From Amphibalanus amphitrite (lineage: Eukaryota; Arthropoda; Thecostraca; Balanomorpha; Balanidae): a stretch of DNA of 64,000 bases. Location of the stretch: the NCBI RefSeq assembly GCF_019059575.1, contig NW_024881710.1, positions 307,001-371,000 on the forward strand, read 5' to 3'. The notes beneath the pieces were generated by a model. It had not been told where the DNA came from. It did no database searches and worked only from the letters and a program-made list of their open reading frames with translations. Of this stretch, positions 11,501 to 24,400 are shown one piece after another; positions within the stretch are counted from its first letter, which is position 1, and the number at the start of each line of letters is the position of its first letter. The position numbers and the translations under genes are program-made.

Positions 11501-11912
11501 TTAGGTTATTTCACCGGGGGACCTCTCCAGCCATAGAACTAGCCACAGGAGAGGTGGGACAATTCAGTGCCAGCCAAAGGTACCGCAGCTCCCGGCTCAG
11601 GTCCGAGGCCCGCAAGGACCGACCCGCCCGGACCCATCCCTCCCTCCCCGAGCAGCAGACTCACCTGTAGAAGGCATCCGGCATTGTGAACGTGGACATG
11701 ATCCAGCAGTACGAGTTGATGATGTGGGTGCTGATGTCGCCATCGTTGATGCAGTCGATGGGGTTGCCGATGAACTGGGTGGCCGTCAGGATCAGGATGA
11801 AGAGCGCCAGCAGGCCGGTGGTGAACTGATAGTGCAGCCGGAACACGGGACAGTCGTTGGACACGTCCCGGATCTTGCAGAAGCTCTTAAGCGTTCCGAA
11901 CACCCCTAACAT
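8119..11912 (-). CDS. Innexin, Inx1/Ogre-like (gene 1, four coding exons, 372 aa)
   Basis: Gap-junction channel subunit of the plasma membrane. Coding exons on the minus strand: 11912-11665, 9838-9562, 9052-8882, 8541-8119; all junctions are GT-AG and join in frame to 372 residues, normal for the family. Visible features: N-terminal RLHYQFTT, TM1 at about 30-49, loop 1 cysteines 54 and 69, the signature YYQWV at 112-116 opening TM2, TM3 at about 182-204, the FFDGEF motif after it, loop 2 cysteines 242 and 260, and TM4 at about 272-297. Sequence and HPG..N, GDWW and LDPFVYKDV motifs match insect Ogre/Inx1 best; orthology is inferred by eye. The ATG has GCCGCCGCC in front. The protein ends S-M-V, which fits a class I PDZ ligand. 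Two paralogues follow upstream on the same strand. Confidence 0.95.
8882..9052 (-). CDS. Gene 1 coding exon 3
   Basis: 57 codons, phase 0 on both sides (acceptor CCCCAG, donor ATG|GTGAGT). It encodes the YRYFFCELL start of TM3 and the FFDGEF segment of loop 2. Confidence 0.92.
9562..9838 (-). CDS. Gene 1 coding exon 2
   Basis: Acceptor CCCTCAG|G completes an arginine codon. It encodes the end of loop 1 (QVGEEVAHPG), the YYQWV signature, TM2 and part of the cytoplasmic loop. Donor AGG|GTGAGT, phase 0. Confidence 0.93.
11665..11912 (-). CDS. Gene 1 coding exon 1
   Basis: Residues 1-82 plus two bases. It encodes the N-terminus, TM1 and both cysteines of extracellular loop 1. Donor AG|GTGAGT follows TTCTAC. 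The start is the first ATG of the open frame and lies in a GC-rich context. Confidence 0.93.
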
Positions 11913-12250
11913 GGCGGCGGCTGGTGGGCGGGATGCGCTGTGTGTCGACCCGGCCCGGCTCGGCGCTGTGGTACGGGCGGCGCGCGCAGTCTAGCAGCTG
12001 ACCACTGCTATACAGAGGCACAGGGCTGGCCGGCGACTGGCGGCCCGGCGGCCCCCGGCGATACGGCCGGCACGCCGCTCGTCCCGGCGCGCAGCCCGCG
12101 CCCGCCGGCCGCGCAGCGTGCCCCGCAAAGAGCGCGTTCATTGGCCGCCGGTGCTGCGCGGCCCTCCACGAGGCTATGTCTGTTTGGGCCGGCGATCCAG
12201 CGACCAATCAGCTGGCTCGCTGGGTGACAGATTATCCGGGACTTGGACAC
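11913..12250 (-). promoter_or_regulatory. GC-rich promoter/5' UTR region of gene 1
   Basis: Strongly GC- and CpG-rich DNA directly upstream of the gene 1 ATG. On the minus strand it holds ATTGG (inverted CCAAT) boxes opposite CCAAT at about 12203 and a weak TATA-like TGTATAG near 12013-12007. The transcription start is not determined. Confidence 0.5.
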
Positions 12251-12309
12251 GCCGGGCGGGAACAGCCAGTGCGGTACCGCAAGCTACGCCCAGCCGCCGA
12301 GGACCGTTC

Positions 12310-13056
12310 CCCGCACAGCACCGAATTAAATGCGAGGGAGATTTGGTCAAAAAGTGCAAATGCAATTTAAAGTCAATTTTGAGCGAAACAAAAGGGTTGA
12401 CTGCTCCCTAATGATTGATTTGAGCTCTAGTGGCATGGCTGACATGACAGCCACGAGTGTTTTATCACCAGGACCTTTTGATGTATTTTGGCTGTCTTGT
12501 TGAGCCAGCGAGCAAATCATACGCTCACAGAAATCAGAATAATGCAAATTCACGTATAATAAAGTTTCATCTCAATTACAAAGTGAAACAATGCGAATCG
12601 GATAGAATCGTTCGATTACTCATTTTGCAAACTAATTATAGATACATTAATCGGCAACCGAAATAGTCTCTTTTACATTTCTCAGATTAAAACTACGTCA
12701 GTATAAAACGGTAAATAGTGGAATAGAAAATTATATGCTTCACAGGCTTCACACATTTATTCACACACTTTTGATCTAGCACGTGCCTAGTGGTACACGC
12801 AAGTATAGAAGACCATTTTAAATGCATTGACGACGTGCTTTTGAATTTAGGCATTGCTTCATTGCCTATATACAAATGAAAAAGCCAAAGCAAATATGTG
12901 TTCCAGTGTAACCAAAGTGTAACGACTTAGTAGTATGATTTTTTTTAAATATAAATTCATTCATTGTTTCATATTCCCGTCCCGTGTCGTCTTCCAATAG
13001 CCTTCATGCTCCTACTCATCTCCTATCCTATTACTCGTCTCTCACTTATCTTTCTA
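12310..13056. other. AT-rich intergenic, no feature recognised
   Basis: AT-rich DNA upstream of gene 1. No coding frame, tandem array or inverted repeat of note. Confidence 0.6.
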
Positions 13057-13355
13057 GTTGAGGTTTATTTGCCATTGGGTCTACAGTGCAGGGATATTTC
13101 TATCTCGCACTCCTCTGAGATGCAAAGATAAGAATTTGTTGTATCTGCATCCCTCTGAGATGCAAAGATAAGGTCTCGAGGGTTCATAGCGAAAAATCAA
13201 GAGTTCAAGTGATGATGGGTCAATAACCGAACGACATTTTTAATGGTTGTTTATGGATGAAACTTATGAAATAAGAACATACTACTCTGAATCTATTTTT
13301 ATATAGATGAATGCATTCAAATATAATATTTTATTAATTAAGAATAAACCTCAAC
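13057..13355. mobile_element. Possible 0.3-kb MITE
   Basis: A perfect 13-bp inverted repeat GTTGAGGTTTATT / AATAAACCTCAAC bounds 299 bp of AT-rich DNA. Inside, a short duplication (CCTCTGAGATGCAAAGATAA, about 13111 and 13152) is present. No target duplication is clear, so this may be chance or an old element. Confidence 0.35.
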
Positions 13356-13687
13356 ATATGTAGAAAGATATAGGATTCCTCATGGCTCACTCGTGGAAGA
13401 TCGGATATCTTTTCCTCGCGTGTTACAGAAAAACCTCGCTCCTTCGTCGCTCGGTTTTTCAGTAACCCGCTTGGAAAGATATCCTTATCTTCCACTCGGA
13501 GCCATGAAGAATCCTCTATATCTTCACCTGTGCCTATTTATCGATCACAAAAGAACTTGGTTTTTGTGCCATTGATGTTTCCGCTTTACTAACCATGCTT
13601 TATACTGGTCTTCTTACTACCTTAGCTGTGTCTTTGATATAACTATGCACAATTTTAGCATTTAAATTAGTATGAAAAGGAAAGTGC

Positions 13688-13946
13688 TAGTGATGTCAAT
13701 TACGGAAAATCGTGATGCCGATACCAAACCAAATACTAATTATAACCCTGGAAAAATACCGAAACCGAACTTACTTGGGAAACTGAGGAAAATGCCAACT
13801 ATTTACCGAATTTACAGCCTATACATTACCGACGATTCGTAATACCAACAAAATACCAAATGTATTAGCCTTGAAATACCAAATACCAAGTCGGTATCGG
13901 TTTGGTATCGGTATACCAAAAAGTTGTTATCCGATTGACACCTCTA
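13688..13946. mobile_element. 0.26-kb hAT-type MITE
   Basis: Ends TAGTGATGTCAAT and ATTGACACCTCTA are imperfect inverted repeats. Flanks GAAAGTGC (13680-13687) and GAAAGTAC (13947-13954) form an 8-bp duplication with one mismatch, typical of hAT insertions. The interior is rich in ATACCAAA and GGTATCGGTAT motifs. Confidence 0.7.
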
Positions 13947-14159
13947 GAAAGTACCTATAGGGAGGCATCTGCAGAACTGAGTGCAGAACTGCAAATGGTT
14001 TAAAAAAATCAACGGAAAATGTGTCTGTGCCGGACGATAAGTTATCTGAACATGTTTGCCAAACCAAGCAGGAAAAAGACGAGCGGATATGTTGGTGAAG
14101 GGCAAAGATTCTGAAGACAAAGTTCAAACGCAGCTATGTGGTCTGTAAATAGCTGAGTG

Positions 14160-16081
14160 TTCACTCAATAATACTAATATTTTAGAAGCATAGAAAAATG
14201 GAGATGGGGAAATCAAACATATTCGATAGTAGAATGGAGCGCATGAGAAACCAGAAGGGGATATAAAACGCGACGTGAAAGCTGTTCAGGCACTCCAAAA
14301 CATTATTGAAACGGACCACAGCCTTGCGTGGGAAATGCTATAATATAAGCATCATTAGCATCAGAAAAGAATATGTAAATTACACACATGACTAAACGGG
14401 ATGTTTCGCATTGTTCAATGTGTGTTGAATGAATTCGCGTGTTTGTGTGTTTAAACACGCGCATTAGGTTGATTTTTATCGGTTCTCTCGCTATCGTGGC
14501 ATTATCGTCCCAAAAAGTGTTAACTAGTGGGGAAGGGTTCGGGGGGGGGGGGGGAGTAAGGTTGTTAGCTAGAAAAATGCCTATGGTGATGCGCAGTTTA
14601 CTTGATAAGAATCTGTCTGAACTCTGAGAGTCTGTAGAGATGTTGACCATCCAGTGGTAACTATTGCCGAGTTGTTTTCGTCACCATGAATGCATGCACC
14701 GCGCGCCTGCAAAGCGGCCGTCCAGTGCCGTACCCCATGACCACTGGCTGGCGTCAGGTTTAGTTGGTCAAGGCCAGCATAGCCAAACATATAACGCTGT
14801 GAGGCACCTGCGCTGATCAGCCGATGGCCGTGAACGTCCAGCTGGTATATGTCACAGCAGCCCAGTTTACTCTATTGCCACAAGACCGATATTTCTGCTA
14901 GATCCCACGACCTGCTGACCTCCAATCCGGCACTGGGGTCAGCCAGTACTGGCGAACCGTCTACGGCTCTGACCCAGATGGGTCTCGTTCACGGGAACCG
15001 ACTGGCATCGCTTCACACTGAGGCCACCGGCGCCCCTGACTCTGTTACCTGCCGGCCCTCCGCGCCGCCCGGCCACGGGGCGTCACGGCGCCAAATGGCG
15101 GCTAGTGGCGTTTTTGTGGAGAACAGGCTCGGGTGGGGTGGCTGGCACGTCCGCCCGGCCCGAACGACGCCGGTACAGCGACCGCTCAAGGCCATCCGCC
15201 GCCGGGCCGGCCGACTGGGTGGCGGGGCTCCGGCGTCCTGTCTGGGGTAGACCAGCACACACCCTGTTTGGGGCGGACCAGCACGCCAGCGACCCTGTCT
15301 GTTGCCAGCCGGCGCATGCAGTGGCACTGTGATAGGCGGACCAACATCTACATACAGCGGCAACTGGCATGTCTGATGTCCGGGACGGGTTAGCAGTTTG
15401 CACCGTCCCATTGCGGCACACACGGGGGTGTAATTACTACTACAGTGGCACAGACAAGGGCGAGTCGGCACTGACACTGTCCTTCAGTGACACTTTTAGG
15501 GGCGGACCACCAGCGCCCACTTTTACACTGGGCAGTGGCCCTCTCCAAGGGGCAGCATCTACAGTGGCTCTAATTTGGGTGGTCCATTGTCCTTGTGGCG
15601 GACTTTTTTTGTTAGCAAATAGCAGCCGTAGTTTTATTGTGGCTGTCTTTGCAGCGAAATGTCGCTGATACTGGGTATTGCTACATAGTGAGGTAGGTCC
15701 AAGATAGCAAATGAAAAGGGTTTCCGGATTCACTTTTTACAAGCGCCAGCATGAAAAAACGTAATAAGAAGTCTGAATAGCGGTAAAGTCGCTGGCGAAA
15801 GTGCAACAATCGGCCGACACTGATGAATTCAGGCTCACTTCTCGAAAGTGCAAGATATCAAAACATTATACCTCTGAATTGCAATGAGCCATGCATGACG
15901 AATGACACGGTGTTGTGTTTATTACTGAGAAACAACTCAACTGAACAGCTGAAGCTTTGTGTTTAGATTTAACATGCCTCTGTATTTGCAAGCTTACAGT
16001 ATAAGGTCACAGTTGTATTACATGCATAGTTTGTTTGGATTGACATCGTGACCTAGTATGCAGTGCACCAAAAGGCAGCAA
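14160..16081. other. Intergenic with GC-rich degenerate repeats
   Basis: A G run at about 14530-14543. From about 14660 to 15620 the DNA is GC-rich and holds loose repeats of CAGTGGCAC and GGCGGACCA motifs. Open frames there overlap on several frames and show no recognisable domain. AT-rich and featureless after 15630. Confidence 0.45.
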
Positions 16082-16085
16082 TTAA

Positions 16086-17120
16086 CCCTCGCCGGACCTA
16101 TTGGTTTTCTACATACGCGCCGCCCGAGGGGGGGGGGGGCGGGTACGACCCCCCTCGCCGTTTCGCCCCTGGTGGAGCTAGCGCGTCGCGGAAAAAACGA
16201 GCGTGTGCGCCGTTACGAGACGCAGAGATTGGTACCCGATTTTAAGGTCCTAGGTCAACCGGTGACCTCTGAGGCCAGGTCAAGTGCCCCAAGGTACGGT
16301 TCAGTTTTTGTTGAATAACTTCGCCAAAAACGGTCGCAGAGCCGCGATTTTGGCAGCATCGTGTTCGCCTTGCTCAGGCGCGTCGAATGATATACTTTTT
16401 GTTCGGGTCAGGTCAACTTGGGGTGTTGACCTCAGGTCAAGGTCAGGTCAGCACCCCCAGGTCACGAAGTTGGTCGAAAGAGGTCATGTCGCATATCATT
16501 CGATTCGGCAGGTCTTCCTGAGTCCATTGGTGGGTTCCGCGACTCGCTAGCTCAATTTGATCAAGAGTTATTGACGAAGAACTAATTTGACTTGATGACG
16601 TCATAAATGACGTCACGCAAGGTCAACATTGCAAAAGTGACGCATCTAACCTTGCAAGGAGTGCATCAAATCACGATTCTGTGTGCTTGAGATAGTTGGA
16701 GATCGTTCCCGGCGCCAGAATAGCAGTTTTCATTTTTCCCCATTGACTTATAATGGTGAGGTCACGAAAATGACCTGACCTCATATGACCTTTAGGAAAA
16801 ATCCGAGATATGCAAATTGTGAGACTCATAATGGATACTAGATCCTGCAAGTTTCATTTCCCTGTGACATCTCCTCTGGCAGTGAGGGCGTTGCGAAGTT
16901 GCGACATCTGAAGACCGTGCAGAGGTTCACTTATGACGTCATAGGTCAGTGACCTGACCTGACCCAAAAATGCGGTTGGTGTCAAAAGATCCGGCTTGAA
17001 TCAAGGGTCAGGTGTGCCAAGTTTCAGCTCTCTATCGCCAGCGTGTTCGGAGCTATCGCGAAAAAAACCCTAACGGGGGGGGGGGGCGGCACCCGCCCCC
17101 CCCCCCTCGGCCGGCGAGGG
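16086..17120. mobile_element. 1.03-kb TTAA element, CCCTCGCCGG ends, AGGTCA arrays
   Basis: Perfect inverted ends CCCTCGCCGG / CCGGCGAGGG, bordered by TTAA at 16082-16085 and 17121-17124. TTAA target plus CCC...GGG termini match the piggyBac pattern. Just inside each end lies a G or C run of 10 or more. The interior holds many AGGTCA/TGACCT motifs and blocks shared with the elements at 24453, 50507, 53010 and 63809. Non-autonomous. Confidence 0.88.
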
Positions 17121-17124
17121 TTAA

Positions 17125-20100
17125 TCTATCTCGGCTAATGTCTAATGTTTCGATTGGTAATTCAGCAATAAGAGAAAGTAAGCTGACCTTTCTTTCTCTC
17201 CTTCCACTAGCTCACAAATGATGTATGTACCAAGGGCCAGTACAAGTTCTCATATAAGAAAACGGCTTGATTGCTCCTTGGCCATGGTCTTTTACTTGCA
17301 GCTATGAACCAACAGTAGAGTCGTCGTGAAGAAACAGTCGAGCATTGAAAGGGTTGGTTTGCACGCTCAGCTTTGCGCTCAACAAAGAGTACCTAAGGTT
17401 AGATTAGAACAGCTCTAGTATTGAACACGGTACGCTATGTTTCTGCACAGAACCAGATGACGTCGAAATCAAAACTAATGCATAGGTTAAGTACATAAGT
17501 ATATTTGCTACATGCAGATCAGCATATCAAGATCAACAAAACCATTTACACGTTTTACGACAGGTCTCTGGAGGTGAAATGACAGCAGAGAACCATTCAT
17601 TGGCGTCCTTTGTAGCATCTACTCTCATATTGCAAGCGATGACAGGTACGACTTTCAGTAAAATGCCGTATCATTTGTCAATCTCTGTGACAGCTTGGCG
17701 AAAACAAGTTCCATGGAGACAGTCTCACCATGGATGGATGACTGATGAGAAAGGCACGCATTACCTGGCAATAAAAATACCAATAAAGCAAGTGTTGATG
17801 ATAGGTAACTAGTAACCAACTACATGCGAGGAAGCAATACTCTAACACAATAAAACGCACATACATAGAGACACGGCTCAAAATTTACACAGAACAGCCG
17901 ACAGTCCTACCTATCCATAATCCCAAGTAGCGTACGAGTATGACGAGCGAAACTGAGACAGGGGCAGCGCACACATCTTGACATCAACAATCATTTAGCG
18001 CTCGCTCATATAACCGCCACAACCCCCCATGATTGCAGCTTGCATTCAACAGCCTGTGCGGTGTGCAAATAGTTCAGAAATCGCGACATTTTCGCAATCG
18101 TTTACGTTCAGAGAAAGCTTAAAAATGATTTATTAATTAGTGCATCCAGTGTGTTTTTTTTCTGATTGAACATTTATACACTATGGATGACATTGGTCAC
18201 TTGATGAGGTTATGCACATTAGGTCCTATAATGTGCCGTGCCGGTAGCAGAGTACGTTATCAACGCCTTTTGGTCCTTAGCCTTGAGAAAGATCAGTCAA
18301 ACATTACTTACGATAATACTTGGGCTGACTAATGGGCAGCTGTAGGGTAATGCAAACAAAGGTGCATTGCAAATACAATAATGTCCACCCATCACAATGT
18401 CGGATAAACTTAATTAAACTCGCACTATTGAATTATTCAGCTGGTTTCTGACGTCGAATCTAAGTTAAGGTTGATAGATAATATTCTAATACAAAATAGA
18501 GAGATAAAGAAAATTATATCCGGCTATATCTACATATCTATGACATAATAAAATGCTGATATGAATTATCTGAAACGACCATCTGCGTGTGGGCGAAGTT
18601 ATTGCAGTGGAGGTTGCAATCATGCATCGCTTCTCCGGATGGCACCAAGGCCTGCATCTAAGTATGCCCTGCCACGTAACATTCGCGACCAATAGCTGTA
18701 CAAACATGACTAGAATTCAATGATTGCGATCAACTTTTTGTGAAATGGGGAACCGAGCAGGGCTAGATTTGACTTGACTAGTAGAGTACTAGTGACTTGA
18801 CCTGACTTAACTATCGGCAAGTACCCTGTTGAATGCATTGGCACGCTAAAACACCTGATACAGCAGAACTTGGAAGAGGAAGTGTGTCCACATAAAATAA
18901 ATTATCCTTTAGCTGGATGTGTGTCCACTGTCCAGTGTTGTGCGAATATCCGCGATCATCCCATGCTGGCCGGTGGTGTACCCTAACCACCGGGGGCGAT
19001 TTTTTCGTCGTTATCACCCTCTACCCCATCCCTCTCGGCTTCCCAGAACCCTGCTTTGTTACGACAACCATTAAGCGGTAAGCTCATCAGGAGCTCCATG
19101 GCAAATCCCAATGTGACCCACGTGTGTCACATTGTTGCACCATCAATCAGTTATTCCTCTCAAAAGCGCGCATGTTCGTACCTACTGACACACACGCTAC
19201 AGTAGACGAGAATTATCTTTGGCATAAGGCTGTTGGTCTACAGAACAAACCGCTTAGGGAGCACAATGACTAGCATGGAAGGTTCAATGCCAGCTAACGG
19301 CCAAAGGACTAACCGCATGATGGGCTAACTGGGCACACGGATATACGGACATCTAGCACTGCTTAAATAGAATGATAAATGTAAATCTGTTGATAATGAA
19401 TAAATAATTGGCTACAACTAAGTAGGATTACCGACAGTAGTGTTCAGATGTTCAGTCTCAAACAGCATGTAATAAAACCAAAATCTAGAATTTAGCTGCA
19501 TCAATGCCGACATCAACACCCGAACTTGTTTTCATAATAAATAAGTACATACCAATAACTAGGATGAAAAGATCGACTAGTCAGAGCGCGTGCACGCTGC
19601 ACAATGGCGTATCACGCACTCCTTGACCACAGTCACATTTTACCAAACTCGGGAGATCTGCGAGGATTTAGAGACAAAGGTTGGAGCGTGCCAAGATAGT
19701 TGCGGTCACCGCCCGTTTAACGACTTTAATTGGCTGCGGCTGCTCCCGCCAACCGCAAATCGCCTTCATCTGAGGAGCATTGAACGCCTGAACGACTGTG
19801 ATCCGCGCGCCGCCGGGCTCAATGTCAGGCGTATGACGGCCTGCCCACTGAGATACGAGGCGAGCGCTATCCTCTGTTGCAGAACTTCTGATAACTTTGT
19901 GCTAGTTTAACTGAAACATTGTTCAAGAAAAACATATAACTATTTACACGTGCATTGTGCTCCTAAAAATGATAGGTTTATGCTGTCTTGTCATACTCGG
20001 CAATGAAATGAAAAGCACAGTGTTGCAAGGCGCTTGATAGAGCTTAACTGAAAGCACATAGAATGCAAATGACACTAGAATAAGCGCGACCATCTTTCAT

Positions 20101-20330
20101 TCTTTCAACACACTTTCATTTTTCACTTTCTCACCAGGTAATTCAAGCTTCCGAAATGACCTTCCAATTTGTGAAAATCTCATTCTCATTCAACTCCAAA
20201 ATTTTGTGTATGTATAGGTACTGTAAAAACGTGGGCAAAGCCATTCATCTTTCATTCGCCGGCATATCATTTCCTTCCTCCTTCCGTTCGTTGTTCTTTT
20301 TTACTTAGAAAAATGCTTGCTCACGCAGCC
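17125..20330. other. Intergenic between genes 1 and 2, no gene recognised
   Basis: About 3.2 kb of AT-leaning DNA without coding frames of conserved character. It lies downstream of gene 2 and may contain part of its 3' UTR, but no convincing polyadenylation signal close to the stop was found. Confidence 0.5.
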
Positions 20331-20335
20331 ACGCA

Positions 20336-20445
20336 CTCACTCATCCATTCCATTCACACACTCATTCACTCACTCACCCACTCGCCCACTCGCCCACTCG
20401 CTCACTCGCTCACCACCCACTCATTCAGTTACTCACTCACAGTCA
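20336..20445. repeat. Imperfect CACT tetranucleotide array in the gene 2 3' UTR
   Basis: CACTCACTCATT/CACTCGCC units for about 110 bp, ending about 10 bp from the gene 2 stop. On the transcript strand it reads GAGTGAGTGAGT. Confidence 0.85.
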
Positions 20446-20455
20446 TTATGATCAT

Positions 20456-21462
20456 TCACACGTCATTCAAGTGGTAAGCCACGATCTCTGCGGTACTGAC
20501 GGTGCTGTTTCCCGCTGGTTCTTTCGGGGCCAGCGGTGCTGCCTCGCCATCCCGAGCGCTCTGTCTGGCAACGTGACCCTCCTGATGCTGACTCTGACCA
20601 GTGTGACCACCAGTGGGCAGTCGCCGACCCTGAGCGCTCCTGGCAGCCGGGCCCAAACCACCCTGCTTCCTCATCGCCCGCGCCAGATGCGCCAGGAACA
20701 TCCGGAAAGCCGTGATGTCCAGGTTCTTAGCCAACAGACTGAGGAAGAAGAAGTCGCCGACCTTGATGTTGCGCACCACGTCCTTGATGTCCTGTGATCG
20801 TAGTGTGTGAGCGCGCCGCTGGAAGAGAGGCACGCGGAATCGCTTCACGAACATGAGTGACGTGCGGAAGAAGAAGACGACGCAGGTGATGCAGCTGAGG
20901 ATGACCAGCCAGAACCAGAGGAAGAGGTACACCTTCTCGTTGAGGATGTTGAGCGCCAGCACGCAGAGGGCGTCCAGGTTCTGCACGGTGCCGGACACGC
21001 CGTACAGCTGGAACTCACACTTGGTCAGCTTCGGGAAGGTGAAGGTCAGGGGGCTGACGTCCACCTTGCTCGGGTCTTGGAAGTAGCGAGCACATCGCGG
21101 GCCGTAGGTCAAGAACTCATGGTTGATGAAGTGGTCGATAAGAAACATGTTGGCGAACACGTTGACAATGTTTAGAAAATCGCACAAGAGGAAGCGTAAG
21201 TAGTAGCCATCGTAGGATCCGAGTGTTTCGTTGACGTACATGCTCAGATTGCCTATCTTCTTCTTGAGCGTGTCTTTGTCCATGTTAGGCAGACGCATGT
21301 CATGAACCAGCGCGTGCACCCTACCGTCCTCGTTAATTTCCCACATCCAGTGTGGCAGGTAGAACAGCACGCCCTGTATGAATAAGACAAACGGCACCCA
21401 CTGGTAATACAGGTGGTACTTGCGGTACTCGTTTGGTTCCTGAGTGCCCAGGCCGTAGAAAT
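20456..21462 (-). CDS. Gene 2 coding exon 3
   Basis: 1007 nt after acceptor TTTTGCAG. It encodes YYQWV, TM2 to TM4 and the long C-terminal tail, uninterrupted by the introns that gene 1 has in this region. Confidence 0.94.
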
Positions 21463-24400
21463 CTGCAAAACAAAAGGGCCTTGGGTCAATATTTCAATAC
21501 CGGAGCGACGGGGGTTTACTCTTCAATACATCGATAACTATTTTTTAAAAGCCAGCCAATCCTAAATGTAGGCGGGACATTTCCCCCAGCACTCTCGCGA
21601 GGCATTTCGTGCTTAAAAATGTACGTGTTGTCTGGTTCTGTATCGCTCCTGTAAGAGCCGATATAGACGTTGACAGTGCATTCGTTATCGGTGACCTTCA
21701 CCTATGGTTATTGGACTTGGCAACAGACATGTGCATGGATCCGAGAGCTGGATCTATGATCTCAGTGGATCTCTCGGCAAAATAGAGGGGTTGGATCTAT
21801 GATCTGAGTGGATCTGTCGACAAAATTCAGGGGTCGGATCTATGATCTGAATGGATCTCTCGACAAAATTTAGGGGTCGGATCTATGATCTCTGTGGATC
21901 CAGCGGGCAAAAATTTGTGGAGGGCCTATGATCTGTATGGATCTCACGACAAGATGTAGCCAATGAAACCCTTATCCTACATAATTTTACACCTTACAAT
22001 GCAATACAATTGAGAATTGTCACTTGTGGACATGGTTAAGACCAGTTGCAATCATTAAGTATCATCAATAAATTTGACTTTAAAGGGACCCTCCCACCTT
22101 CAAAAAAGTTAATGAATTGGCATGAAAGTGATGTCGCTCGGTTCAGAAAGAGCAAAAACGAATATCTACCAAATTTCATCGAAAAATATTCACCGGTTTT
22201 CAAGATATTAGACTTTTACTTTTGTTTACTTTTTGGGATCTCCGCTGTTCCTAGCGACTTTATTTGAAAGTGCGGCATTTGTTGCGCGCAAAGCAGCATA
22301 TACCACCGCGTGCTACAAAACGTTTTAGTCAAACATTTAACGGACGTTCGAAAGCCTGATGACGTCATCAGATTCCCGTAATGGTTAAGAGATAGGGACC
22401 ACGCTGGTCCCACCCTGCAAGTAAAGGGAAGAAATTTCTTGAACACCATAAAGCTGCGGGGGTTGCGACCAGGATAAATGGTGGTTTCTGAGCCTGGCCG
22501 CAAACTTGGCTATCTCAACTCAAAACTAATGTTAAGGTGGGAGGGTCCCTTTAAATAAAGAACATTTGTACTACATTTAATATAAACCAAGAACATGCAC
22601 ATTACTACTTTTTGTGACCAGTTGTAACTTTTTCATGACAGCACTGATGACAATCATACCAACAAGCTACAGCCACTTTAATTCAATGAACAAGCAGTAC
22701 AGACAGATGCAGTGGCGGCGGGGCACTGCAGACTTTTGGTCCCATTCTTTCCATGCAACGCCAGTAGGGCTAATGTTAAAATGCAAAAATCTATGGGGGG
22801 CACGGTGCCCTGGTGCCACCCCCCCCCCTCCCGTTCCGTCGCCTATGGACAGATGTTGGGAAATCAAACCTGGAAGCCAAGAAGGTTAGTCTTGCTCAAA
22901 ATAATCCAGCAACCCACTTATTCAACCAGGTATGAAAACCCAGTTTCGATTTAGTAAGAGAAAGAGTAGCAACCAACCCAGGGGCGTAGGATCCTATACA
23001 GTTGGGGGGGGGGGGGGCTTCAGCCCCCCAACTGGCTGGTCAGCCCCCCCAACTTGCCAGTCAGCCCCCCCAACATTTTAAAATATGGACAAATCAAAGA
23101 AAGCTCAACTTGGCAAGGTTAAATGGTACTATTTTGGGGAGTAGTAAAGCAGGCGTCACACTTCTTTCTGCAACCAAGGAGAGACGCTGTAGGTTAGACT
23201 GTAGGTTGTAGGCTTTAGGTTTTAGGTGGCAGGTTTTAGGTTGTAGGTGCAGGTTTTTGGTTGTAGGTTGTAAGTGAAGTTAGGCCAGGTTTGGTTAGGT
23301 TTGGTTTGGTTTGGTCCGATTAGAAAGCATCTCTGGAGTCTGGGTCTGGGTATAGTGCCTCTCTGCTTTACGACTACCCAATTTTGGCCTTAAAACTAAC
23401 TGGGGGCCTTGAAAGTGTGCATTGCAATGGAGGGAGTAAATTTAATTTATAAAATGACTTTCGAGTCATCAAAAAGAACATACTAGCAAAACAAAACCAG
23501 GAAGGTACACACACATAAAAATCAACTGTGGTTTTAGCAAGCCGGAGGCCGAAGGCCCTTTGCAGAGATGAGGTCCTCTGTGGAGAGGAGGCCCCCTGTA
23601 AAGACTAGAGAGGAGGCCCTCTGAAGAAAGGATGCCCTCTGAAAGGGATAGACCCTCAGTAGAGAGAAGTCCTCTGTAGAGAGGAGGCCTTCTGTAGTTG
23701 AGAGGCCCTGTGAAAAGAGGGGGCCCACAGTACAGCGGTGGTCCTCTGTAGAGAGGAGGCCCCTCTGTGTGTGTGTTTTTTTTGTGTGCAAATTGTTGTA
23801 CGCACAGGTCAATACGAGATCGTGACTGTAATTACACCAACCGTGTCAAATTGGTTCGGAATTCATATGTGTACTGTGGAGTGTGAAGGAGCTCCGGCTT
23901 GTACTACCATGCTAAAAGAGTTGTAAAATGTGTGATTTGGAGCTTTGTTTTGACAATTACTCTTGTAAATTTTCTCAGCGCTCCGCGCCTCCGATTCTTA
24001 CACCAATCAATAAGAAAGATCGTGACTGTAATAACACCAACAATGTCAAATTGAATCAAAATTCATATGTGTAAGCTGTTAAGGAACTCCGGCTTGTACT
24101 AGCATGCTAAAAGGGTCATAAAATTTGTGTTTTAGAGCTGTGTTTTGACAAATGTTTTTTTTTTGCAAATTTTCGCCGCGCTTCGCGCCGCCGATTCATT
24201 AACAGTTAATAATAAGAGAGATCACTACCTTAGCTTCTAATGCATTAGGCTAAAAGTGCGGTAACAATATCAACTTCTGGGTTTTTAAGTCGGTCGATAG
24301 TGAGTGAGAAATAGTGAAGAAGAAATATTCACTATTGCCCCCCCAAAAATTGCCCCCCCCCCAGCAACTCGCGGGTTAAACAGTTCGCCAAACTAGGGGA

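Noticed and set aside
14849..15477. Overlapping GC-rich open frames on both strands
   Set aside because: No conserved domain and open on several frames, with degenerate GGCGGACCA repeats in the DNA; could be promoter-like, but no evidence of a gene.
23170..23320. TAGGTT-rich stretch resembling the arthropod telomere repeat TTAGG
   Set aside because: Units are irregular (TAGGTTGTAGGTTTTAGG, then TTTGGTTTGG) with no run of exact TTAGG, and it is inside a transposon nest.
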